Below, piece after piece: positions 54,145-64,000 of a stretch of 64,000 nucleotides of DNA. Within the stretch, counting starts at the first letter, position 1, and each line of letters opens with the position of its first letter. The position numbers and the translations under genes were made by a program. The notes beneath the pieces are model-generated. The model was not told where the DNA came from and ran no database searches. It saw nothing but the letters and a program-made list of their open reading frames with translations. The stretch is taken from the NCBI GenBank assembly GCA_001592805.2, contig CP051142.1:2170001-2234000 (forward strand), written 5' to 3'. Source of the stretch: Peltaster fructicola. Lineage: Eukaryota > Ascomycota > Dothideomycetes.

Positions 54145-57100
54145 ACGTAGAACTCCTTAGACCTGTGTTGCAACAGGATGAGGTGAACCGTGAGGATGCT
54201 CCAAGGTAATTGTACTTGTACGACAGTACGATCTCGCTTCAGCCAAGATCGGCAGAAGTCAGTGGTCTGAAAGTCGATGCAGCTTCCCGTTAGAAACTTG
54301 TAGGCCTGTAATTACTATTGACACCACTCAGCTTGCCTCTGATCATAAGAGCTGATACTGATGGCGTCCAGGATATTGCTTCACTCTCGTCGGTTTGATA
54401 AGAGTCCGCGATTCACCTTGGTCTGATGATACTATTCTTGGCGAGGCCGTTTCTGATCTGTAACTATCCGCTCCCTGTTGACCACGAAAGCTGTATCCAG
54501 AAAGAAACCGTAACGACAGTGGTTGCGCTTCAAGCAAAGAGTCGCAACTGCGTAACTAGTCAGCGCCGCCCGTTCCAGTGTTTGAGTATGTGCATGCTCA
54601 CCTACTTACATGAAACCGGTCGATAAGTTTAGAGTCGATGTGTATTGTAGAACGGTATGTTCCATGGATCTGCGACAGCCGAAAAGATAGTCGTGAGTAA
54701 TACGGAACAACCCAGACGCCTTGGGTGTCTTAACGCAGGTAAGTTGAGAAACAGGTCTGAGGTGTAAGTTGTCGACGATTGTCCGGGTATGAATAAGAAC
54801 GATCGACGAGAATGATCTTGGCTCCAAGAATCTCCGTTCAGATTGTCAGTTTCATCTCACGTCGAGAGAGGAATGTCGTCTTCGAAGGCTTGGTTGTGTG
54901 AAGAGCAAGCTTTCTCGATGACACGGGGACCACAGGAGGAATCCCAACGGGCCGATCTAGCGTTGGTAGTCCAGAACGACGAGCGGGATAGGGTGAGGCG
55001 GAGGAGCAAAAGTATGCTCCAAGACAAACTAATGCCTTGAAGAGGCGATATAGGCTCGTGGTTGCTGGCGGGTTGAAGCTTCTCCAATGACCGACGACGC
55101 GTACAGTCTGCGAGTTGACCAGGTACCCGGGTTAGAATCAAAGGAATGAAAGAGCACCAAGCCAGTGGGGATAGGTGGAGTAGTAGATCTGAGTCTTGAG
55201 TGTCTCAGAAATGGCGTCAAAGAGGCTCGGAGCATAAAAGAAGGTGTGAGTGTGAGTGTGATGTGAGGCAGTGTGGCAGACCGTGGACTCTTGTAGTTGA
55301 TGGATTAGCTGTCCGCGCTTGACGTCGATGCCCTAGGGGTGTGAAGCTTCAGAGGCAGGCAGATATGAAAGAAGACAGAAGTATATGTGCAAGGGAGCCA
55401 GACGGTTCTGGCTGGCCGTATAAGAAGTGGTATAAGCTCAACGTTCTGTTGATGGAATCGTGCGAGATTCTTGTCATTAAGCGAATGACGATCGGTATAA
55501 TGCAAAGCTACAGGGCTGGGCAAGCAACCCAGTGCAATGCAGATTGGGGATGTGATTGCAGCAGCAGCAGCCATGAGGGGCGCAGATGGGCATCCACAAC
55601 AATGAGTGTGCAAGCGAGAATGAGAAAGCTCACTGGCTGAAATGACGAAAGCCATACGTTGACAATGGCGGCGCCGACTTGCACCTTTGGGACGCGGGCT
55701 GCTGGGTAGAGAATCTCGCATCTCTGGCGTACATATCCCTCCAACAGTCAAGCTCCCGACTCTAGTTGGTCCTATGGGTAGTGGCACGTAGGGTGCTGTC
55801 GTCGCTGATCAGGCCGTCGTTGCCCAAGTTCCGTGGATCGAACGACCTGGTGCAAAGCATATTTTTAGACCATGCTCATTCAAGAAGTTGGTGGAGTGAA
55901 TGCCAGGACAAAGTAGAAGATCATCCTAAAGAAGCTTAAACCTGGGCGCACTATCAGAGTTCTAAATGAACTACCGTCAAACGGTGCTGCAGCATTGATT
56001 GCTTCAATGATGAGCGGCATGGGATGCTCGAATGCTAAGCTAGCATTCTTCGAGCAGGGCCAACTGTCTTTGCGCAAGAACTCCTCGCAGTATGTGGGAG
56101 CATTGAAAAGGATAGGCGCTGGCATGCTTGAGATGGTTGTGTCCTTGACCGGTGTTGCTCGGGCATTAGCGAAAAGTGTGCAGAAGCCCTGGCGAAAACG
56201 CCTGCCGTTCTCCAAGCTGACAATGCATTTGCTGGAAGCATGCGGATCTTGCTCGAAGGCGCCGACAGTATCCCTTGCCTAAGACTGCAGAGGTATATGG
56301 AACGGGTTATTCTCTGGCTATACGAAGCCCCGGCGGCACACCTGTAGCTGCACGATCTACCGCCATTTGAATGTGAGAAGACGACCCTTGAGACAGACCA
56401 AGAGCAGCAGATTGAAGCGATTGGCCATTTCTGCGCGGCAGCAGCGCATGTGGCCCTGGCAGAGGGAGTTGGGTAGATTGTCGCTCGAGGAGATGCAGTC
56501 AAAGACCCCGGTCAATTCTTTGGCGGCCGAAAATAGTGGTCGATAGTCCTGCTAACTGCTTTTTTGCTCAGCCTCAAGTACAGGGGTGGAGGAGGTATGG
56601 GCGATCTTTTGTGTAGCATCCCGCTGCTTCTGCATCTCCTTGCGGCTCATACCTCTGCATCGAGCTGGATTTGGCGGTGCTGTATTCACGAATCTAGTAT
56701 AGTGTGCAGAGAAAGAGATGAGTACCGCCACAGTTTCCCTTCTCGGAATGGAGGCAGGGCATGAGGGCGGTCGCTTAAGATGATGTCGAGACTGGTTTTC
56801 CCACCGAACGATCGGCAGGCACCATGCCTTTTGCTCCCCACGGATCCCAGCTCTTCCTTGGCTGATGTCCCGTCTCTGATCTTTCAGCTTGGTCTAAACA
56901 TGAAGTTCGCTTCTCTCGCGAGACTAGAGCGAGGACGTGCACTGCAATTGCCATTGTAGAGAGCGCTCGGCGGCTATGGTGATCGGAGTAGTACTGCTGG
57001 TGCTGTGTATGTGTGCGTGGCTCGAGCCACTGTCGAACATCGTGGTGTAAGTCATCATCGTATGATCAGGTGCTCGCACGCGTTCGACATCCGACGGTCT

Positions 57101-57749
57101 GGGTCTGCTGCGACCCGCGCATGCATTCAATATAGCCGTTACAGTCGCGCATTCGCAATGACGGCAGGAAGCAGAGCTCACGACCTCGTTCTAGGCCAGC
57201 CAAGATGCAAGTGTGCAAAGCAATGCGACGTTCATGAAGTGCGCAAACAGAGTTTGACGCGATCCTTACTGCCGGTATGACCCTCGTACAGACGGGCCTT
57301 CGACGTTGCATGTCGATCAGGCATTTGGGTTTGAGACAAGCAGGTGTCGTAAGGTCATCGTCAAGGTCGGCGAGCATCGAGGCGCGCGAACGCAATATCA
57401 GTGCTACTGATTGAAGGGTAGGTTATTGTCGCTTCGTGCGCGGAGCAGCTCATTAGAATTCCGCAGTAAGCAAATTTCGCGGCCGAGCGGCAATCAACAT
57501 CACTTCCTCTGCCGACATCTAATGACATCCTCTGATTTTTGAGATGACCATCGCGTTGGTCTACGAAGTGCTAGGGTACTAGTCTACCGGTTGAGCATGT
57601 TGCCAATCGTAAGTGTCAAGCGTAAGCGGTGGCTGAGGACAGCAGTCAGTTTGTTCAAAGTAACGTCTATATCGTAGCAATGCCGGGCTATAGTAGCAGG
57701 GCGTTGGGCCTATCGGAAAGTATGGCATCGTTATCCATGGCTGTGGCTG
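54145..57749. other. Gene-free stretch of about 3.6 kb upstream of medA
   Basis: No recognised gene. Open frames of up to 160 codons (55305-55787 and 56035-56502 minus, 55995-56282 plus) overlap each other and show no domain. Part is likely the medA 5' leader, which in other fungi is long and carries upstream open frames. A GTGTGA microsatellite lies at 55244-55267. Confidence 0.4.
55244..55267 (+). repeat. GTGTGA microsatellite
   Basis: Short imperfect run of GTGTGA units. Confidence 0.7.
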
Positions 57750-59448
57750 TCAGCTGTCGTTTGTTCTTCGTCGTGCCATCTCCTCCCGCTCCAACTTGCT
57801 CTCGATGTATAGCACTGCTCTAATAATTAGCTCTATGCTTACCCCAGAGTGCTGAGCGGCCAGCTCGTAAAGCTTGAGAACGCCTTTTGACCCGCTCAGC
57901 AGATCCTCTGTCCTGCGGTAGCGACGATAGTGCGTACCAACGCCTTGAGGTGGACGGTGCTGGTCGTGGAGTATTCGGCGTGGGGACAGCTCGCTCTGGG
58001 ACTGCCAAAGACGCTTAGCAATGCTGTCATGATCCTCATTGTTCTCAAGCGTCGGCTGTGTGACCACGGCTGTTGGGAACATACTCAACATTGCTCTGCG
58101 GAAGTCGGCATTGCGAGCTGCAGGTCCACGCTCATTCACATGCTCGCTCGCAATGTTTTCTTGGTACCAGTCAAGATATTGGTCCAGACCGTCGCTGCCT
58201 AAAGCAAGGCAAGATGTTTCCGTAGCGGTGAGCGCATCCTGGTAGTTGAGATGGTCTGCGTCATTTGTATTGTCCGCAGCAGCTGTCCATGCGTCCCAGT
58301 CCATGCTCAACGCAGACAAATCGTTTGTTGAGGCCGAATATCGATCGATACCGTCGAGAGGGAAGAGTAATTTTACGGCCACTACTACGAGCGCCATCAG
58401 CAGTAGTTCAGGCATCCTTGCAAGGTTACTGCGTGCAGTATGATTGTGGTCGAACTTGATCTCGAGCATGCGGGAAATTCTCCGAACAGCCGCGAAGATT
58501 TCGATCGGCAGCGCCAAGATCTTCAGCCACCTGTACAGCAGGAGGGTACTATTGATGGGCGGACAGTGCATGCCATACTGTTCTGACAGATGCATGATGG
58601 TCTCGCTGACTGCGAGGTGTAGATGCTGTCCTTTCAACACACTCTCCGGCTCGAGTTGTCGCTGGAGGTACGCTGGCAATCGTCTTCGAAGATCAGGAGG
58701 TGCAGCCTTCGAGCTGTAGTAGTAGAGTAGGTCACCATCGCTGATCCATTGACACAGATCTGCTGTGCTCACGGGTAGGTGCAGTAGGATCATGCCAGTG
58801 TGGATGATGGCGATGACGTTGAGTATATTCAGGCTCGTTGAGAGCTTGTCCTTCGTGCTTCGGTGTCCACTGCTCGCTGATCGCATTCCTTCGGCGTCTG
58901 TACTCGTCTCGAATTCTGATTGGGAGCTAAAGAGTCGTGAGCGTGTCTCGTCGTCGGTCTCAATATTTGCCCTGACTCCTGGTCGACTGCTTTGTAGTCG
59001 CAATGCCCAGAGATCTTTGACGACCAGCTACCGACAGTCAGGCATACTCCATCATGTAGTCCATGACTGACCTCTAGTTCTGCAGGACATCGTTTCTTCT
59101 CGATCAGCCATGCGAGTTGCTTGCGCAGTATCAATTGCAAACACAAAAAGTAGTGCTCGTAGGCTTGTGGTTTCGAGAATCCGGATCGTGACGTTGCGAT
59201 AGACTCGCCATCTGAGTCGATTCGTCTGCTCTTCCGGCCAGCAATGCGCAGCTCCCCATCATCATTCGTCGTTATGGCGCCGTACTGCAGAATTAGTTCA
59301 CCGACATCACCCAGGATCGTCCACTTATCTCTGACTGTCGATGACCCTGGTCACAGTATATGAAGCCGTCATCTCTGGCGAAGAATCTTCTCGAGCCGCA
59401 GCCTTCATGAGCGCAGCGTTCCGACCTTCTCACTCTCTCTTCAGCCAT
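57750..59448 (-). CDS. RRN7: RNA polymerase I core factor subunit Rrn7 (TAF1B-like)
   Basis: TFIIB-like initiation factor that places RNA polymerase I on the rDNA promoter. 536 residues, three exons. The N-terminal zinc ribbon has C12, C17, C32 and H36 (CxxxxC..CxxxH). Then follow QAYEHYFLCLQLILRKQLAWLI and ELVVKDLWALRLQSS, a linker, and the cyclin-like region beginning near ILLHLPVSTADLCQWI. The intron 59028-59071 is canonical. The first intron, 59285-59328 (44 nt), begins ATAAGT instead of GTAAGT, ends CTGCAG and has an AACTAAT branch site. Removing it joins GHRQSE to YGAITTNDDGE in frame, and exon lengths total an exact multiple of three. Start ATG 59446-59448. Confidence 0.88.
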
Positions 59449-59993
59449 GTCACGCCGCTCATGTCATCTCACAACGTGGTCGTCGAGATGTTGCTATGCT
59501 CGCAGGCATAGTTGCAGTCTGTTCGCGACCAGATGGCGATGTTCATGTTGCACCAGATGAACGCATGTCGTTGTCGTCGAGGAAGGGATCCACTGGTCAA
59601 CTCCAAGAAGAAAAGTGGGGACCAACAACGAAATTATGTATAACATAGAATAATCCAGGCTGGCATGTCCACACAGCGCAGTGGCCATGACTATGGCCAT
59701 CATTGATCAGACAGCATTGCCACGGCTCCTCGTACTGATAGGAAGATCAGAGCACAGCCGAAGAGGCGCAAAGCAGATTTAAGTAGTCCTTGCATTTGAT
59801 ATGTAAGGACATGAATATGAATATCAGTTCGATATCGCTTTCCTGTGCAAGCATTTTCCATCGTGCGACAAACCCGCTAATGCAGAGCATGCCCACAGAT
59901 AGCATCAAAACCCATAACCCGTGCTGTTCATATGCGCAACCTAGCGGTGCTAGGAGATAGTTCATGGCGCATTCAGGTCGTGTCTTCTCGCAT
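59449..59993. other. Intergenic: RRN7 promoter side and eIF5A 3' side
   Basis: No gene recognised. Confidence 0.5.
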
Positions 59994-60673
59994 CTAGGAC
60001 TTTGGTGCCTCCTTAGCATCAATGCAGGCCTCCTCGCCCATGGCAGTAAGGATGATGACGTCTGGTCACAGTCAGGACGTGTTCATGCAAAAACCGACCT
60101 TGTATACTTACTGACTTCCTTGTCCTCGTCCAAGAGCTTCTGAATCTTGTCGCCGACTTCACCATCTGGGCTCTTAACATCGTTCTTCTCTGAGCCAGAG
60201 TCGTCAATGAGGTTCAAGAATCCGTCGTCAACGAAGGACTAGCATGTTGTCAAAACCCTGGTCCGCAGTATCAAGCCTTTTCTACTCACCAGAGAGTACT
60301 CCTGACGTCTGACGTTTGGAACGTCCATGTTGTGGGTGGATGGGCACAACTCTTCGAGCTTCTTCTGGGTGAAGATATCGATGGCGACCAAGTGTACCTT
60401 GGCGTGACCGTGCTTTCCAGTCTTCGAGGTCGACATATCGACAATCTTGCATGGTCGGTTCTTGATGACGACGAATCCGTTCTTGCGCAGAGCTGAGCAT
60501 TGCATAGGATAGGTGGCACTGGCTCCAGCATCTCCGGCGGCATCGAAGGTGTGCTCGTGCTAGAAAAAATGTCAGTCTATATCCCCGCCATGCATTTATG
60601 CAGCTCAAGCAACGGTGATCCGTGCTGCCGTAGCCAACTGTCGTACCTGGGCGTCGTTGTTTGGCTCGGCCAT
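59994..60673 (-). CDS. HYP2: Translation factor eIF5A
   Basis: Helps ribosomes through difficult peptide bonds; needs hypusine. 163 residues from four exons. The hypusine site is K58 in [12 protein letters not shown]. Other blocks: [43 protein letters not shown], and the ending [22 protein letters not shown]. Introns 60560-60646 (87 nt, directly after the ninth codon), 60239-60289 and 60062-60111; exon lengths give a multiple of three. Start ATG 60671-60673 (MAEPNND). Confidence 0.96.
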
Positions 60674-61231
60674 GATGATGATTTGACGATGGGATTGAGA
60701 GTTGCTGAGATGAAGGGCGCGGTATGTGTCCTTTCAAAGTGAAGAGGTGGGTATGTGGCGGAGGTGGGAAGTGAAGATTGCAAACCCTGAATTAGTCTTG
60801 GCAATAAACCAGTGCTGTTATTGGCTCTCACTCGTACCAGTGCACAGGATGGTCTTCGTGCACAACATGTCCATCAAGAGAACAGATATGCCGGTCCTGT
60901 TCGATTCATCGATGCAGAGAGAAGTTGAAGGCGTGGCTGCGCTGGACACAATATCGATCTGAGCTGCTCACGAGTATGATAGTATCTGCGTAGAGGGTGC
61001 ACCGTATGGCCAGGATCTGCTAATTGTATCAATCGAGTGGAACAGTCTTTGAGCTGGGTTGGGACGTCTGGCACGGTCGAGCAGTTCAAGTAGATTGTTA
61101 TAATCTTACTGAAGGAGGGCCAAGCCTTACTTCTACACCAACGCCTCGCTAAATCTAGAGATACATCATAATTCATGTACAATGGTCGTGTGGTCTCCAC
61201 AGAGTATCGCCTCCTTGACTCTCCGATAGCC
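60674..61231. other. Intergenic: eIF5A promoter side and GH3 glucosidase 3' side
   Basis: No gene recognised. Confidence 0.5.
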
Positions 61232-64000
61232 TCATACACTGATGGGCACCATAGTTGGTAGCGTCCTGTTGAGGTTGTGCTGCCACTGAACACACTCTGG
61301 AAGGTCTCTTGAGCTGAATCCTAGGCAGGCAGTGTAGCTGCCCAACGGCATGATCCAATTCTGCAGCTTAACGTCCCAATAGCTCAAGTCTCGTCTTGTG
61401 ATGTCAAATCTGACGTTCTTGGTTCTGTCGCTTCCTGTGGCCGCGAGTGTGACTTTTCAAAGCCCGCAAGACACGCACCGGCGTGTCGACAACTTCGCCA
61501 TCACGGTCAAGGACGTGGTCAGGCAGCGAGATATAGATCTGCACAACGCAGTCTCCCGCAACCTTGCCGGTATTGCTGACATCTACAGCAAGCTTTATTA
61601 CAGTTGTGTATAGGTCTGGGTTGCCGCCTTGAGCACCGCCGGCTTCAGACGGTGCGTGCCACTTTTCGTATCCATCTGGCCATTGGTATTGACCTCGTTT
61701 CACATCATCGGCAGGATCAAGGTATGGATAGATGTATCCTTGCAATAGCCTGAAACCATTTGGAAGGACAGCATCCTTGACGTCAGGCAGTAAATGGCTC
61801 AAGTTCGGTGGCTTGATAGCGTAGTATTCCCGTTCATTGGGCAAGGTGCCATTGACTCCTGTCGGTCGAACTGTCACGTTGGACAATTTGAACGTCGTAT
61901 ATGACAAGCCATAGCCGAACTCATAACGAGGCTCAATGTTGTGCTTGTCGAAGTATCGATAGTCGATATACAACCCCTCCTCGAAGTTCTGCTGTGGTTT
62001 AGGTTCATCAGCGTCAGTCAGGACCTTCGAGGTTGGGCCATAGTCGTCTTCTGAATGAGCAATGGTGTAGGGTAGATGCCCTGATGGATTCAGATAGCCA
62101 AAGACGACGTCAGCCAAAGCATTGCCACTCTCTTGTCCGGGCAGGTGAGCAACGAGCACTGCCTTCACGCCGGGCAGGTCGATCCACTTGTCCAGAATGG
62201 TTGGACCGACGGTGTGAAGCACGACAATCGTGTCACCGCCACAAGCAGTAGCTACAGATTGCACAAGCTCGTCGCCTCCATTTTGAGCATAGAGATCAGG
62301 TCGATCACCGTGCACATTGTTCCAGCTCAGATAGCCCTCGCCAGCATCTGAATTGATGAAGACCATGCACAGATCCTGCTTGGCGGCAATGGCTGCGGTG
62401 TTGCTGTCATCGTTGGTCTCTATTTGTGTCAGCTCCACAGCATTGCTGTCAAAAGCACTCTGTAATGCCGACACAGGATCGACCAGGTATGGCAAATCTA
62501 CTGCTCCAGATCCCCAGCCCATGGCCAACGTGCCTTTGTTGCAGCTTCGATCCTCGCAAGCATTAGGGCCTTCAGAATTGAGGACGCCATCCTCGCCGAA
62601 GAGACCAATTCTGACCTTGCCACCGTTGCGAGCTTGTATCCCTCCACCATTACGTTGGAGTGGTAGCAGGTCATTTGTGTTCTTCACCAGCACGATACCT
62701 TCAGAGGCTATCCTTCTTGCCAGCTGCTCATGATTGCCGCCCTCTTCCGTGACACTTACTGGGACGTGCTTGTTGACAATGCCAGTCTCTTCGGAATCTG
62801 GCGAACCGAAATGTAGTTTGCCTATATCATTACGAGTCCAGCTGCTGAAGTTTGGTCCTCCACCATCAGCATCACTCGGCCATATAGTCTTGTTGTCCTG
62901 GCCATGTTGATACCATGCTGCTACAACACGGAGGACCATATCATTGAGACGTTCAATCGGTACACTCGTGTTGAGGACAGCCTTTGTGAGCTCTCGGCCC
63001 CACAAGGACACGCCATCTTGCCACATGAGACCATCGCCAGGCATGGACATGTCCAGACCTGCCAGAGCAGAAGCCACGCCTGATCGTTGTGCTAACCAGT
63101 CCGATTGTACAAATCCTTGAAAGCCGAGTTCGTCCTTGAGTATGCCATTGAGAAGCTTGCTGTTCTGACATGCGCCGGAGTTGTTGACTCTGTTGTATGA
63201 GCACATGACCGAGCCGACTCCTGCTCTTACGCTCTCCGCAAATGGCCATGCATAGATCTCATGCAGTGTGCGGTCGTCGATGTTTGACGAGATAGCCTCT
63301 GTCACAGGCCATTCTCGAGCCTGACGGAAGTGCTCCTGCTCATTGCCGATCCAGTGCTTGGCTGTTGCAATAACTCCGTTCGACTGGATGCCTTTGATCG
63401 TCTCGGCAGCAGCTATGCCTTGTAGCACGGGATCGGCACCAAAGCCTTCCCAATTGCGTCCTCCAGCAGGTAGGCGGCCGATCGGACCCATAGCAGGACT
63501 AAGCAAGACATTGATGCCCTTCTTCCTAGCCTCGAAACCGTGGGCCTGGCCACGCAGATACATGAGCCGTTTGTTCCATGTCGCACCGACTGTGATGCCC
63601 GCCGGAAATGCAGTAGCGTTGTCAGTGAACCGAATGCCTAGAGGACCATCCTGCAAGCAAAGGCTAGGAAACCCGAGTCGCTCAACAGGTGCTGTATTGC
63701 CTACACACATGCCCATACTCCAGCCAATGCCCGTCGTGATGTTGATCTTTTCGACCAACGTCATTTGCTTCACCAGCTCTGCCGCTTTGCTATACGACTC
63801 CTGCCATGCTCGAACCGTACCTCCTTGTGGTGTTGGATACCATGGTTCAGAATCACCAGGTTTGTTCACAGTATGGACTGGTTGCCGCTGCTGGCGTCTT
63901 GTCCACAGGCCACCTGCCCCAAGAAGAAGGACAAGAGAGACTGTGAATAGTGCTACGAGTGCGCATTGGAAGCGGCTTGGTGTTCGAATGATATCCCAAC
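61232..64000 (-). CDS. Membrane-anchored GH3 beta-glucosidase (bglE-like), 5' end beyond the window, with an apparent frameshift near the C-terminus
   Basis: Splits beta-linked glucose from cello-oligosaccharides or similar glycosides at the cell surface. Near the window edge a basic N-terminal part and a single span (ALVALFTVSLVLLLGAGGLW) make it a type II membrane protein like Aspergillus BglE. The GH3 N-domain has LQDGPLGIR, KHWIGNEQEH and the nucleophile aspartate in GFVQSDWLA. The GH3 C-domain and a fibronectin-III-like domain follow (VDVSNTGKVAGDCVVQIYI). At the A-run 61454-61457 (plus strand TTTT) the frame ends in an unrelated 15-residue tail, while the next frame reads VTLAATGSDRTKNVRFD, RRDLSYWDV and a normal end at 61232. 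A one-base error or mutation therefore separates the last 73 codons. Confidence 0.9.

Noticed and set aside
55305-56502. Frames of 110-160 codons upstream of medA as genes
   Set aside because: Mutually overlapping, Ser/Arg-biased shadows with no recognisable domain; kept only as possible leader elements.

Overview
The window is nuclear chromosomal DNA from a filamentous ascomycete (Pezizomycotina). A member of the Dothideomycetes is my best guess. The evidence is about 30 protein genes split by very short introns (43-65 nt is usual) with GTRNGT donors and CTRAY branch points, plus fungus-specific families: the developmental regulator MedA, a HET-C2-type glycolipid transfer protein, a KRE6/SKN1 glucan-synthesis protein, a fungal two-dehydrogenase FOX2 and an AsaB-like enzyme. 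I found no transposon, tRNA, rRNA, CRISPR or virus-derived element. The gene content is core metabolism and housekeeping, and I do not see a secondary-metabolite cluster or a clear new multi-gene system.

Layout. 1-21 kb: glycogen phosphorylase (cut by the window edge), a cyclin, a small disordered protein, the NMD factor UPF2, the peroxisomal beta-oxidation enzyme FOX2 (ending in the peroxisome signal AKL), a TDA10-type P-loop kinase, cystathionine beta-lyase, mitochondrial malate dehydrogenase, and the Hsp110 chaperone Hsp88, which is divergent from a 28-residue cysteine-rich peptide gene. 21.2-26 kb is a 4.8 kb stretch without a recognisable gene. 26-38.5 kb: a secreted CalB-like lipase, a peroxiredoxin-like protein, RRN5-like and IMP2 sharing a short divergent promoter, a tartrate/isopropylmalate dehydrogenase homologue, a GLTP protein, a mitochondrial rhodanese divergent from PMS1, and a METTL16-type RNA methyltransferase. 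38.5-51 kb: an F-box-like protein, KRE6/SKN1, an orphan protein, an AsaB-like enzyme, a small conserved protein and a tyrosine phosphatase. 51.6-64 kb: medA with about 3.6 kb of open space upstream, RRN7, eIF5A, and a membrane-anchored GH3 beta-glucosidase cut by the right edge.

The most notable signals concern gene structure rather than gene content. UPF2 has an intron with no AG acceptor. RRN7 has an intron that starts with AT instead of GT. Three otherwise well-conserved genes (tartrate dehydrogenase-like, medA, GH3 glucosidase) each need a one-base frame change to read through conserved sequence. Exon-length arithmetic supports each of these readings. They could be assembly errors, real polymorphism, or relaxed gene copies in a duplicated or hybrid genome. 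Two factors for RNA polymerase I (RRN5-like and RRN7), the translation factor eIF5A and the decay factor UPF2 also lie in this window, but I see no sign that they form a functional cluster.
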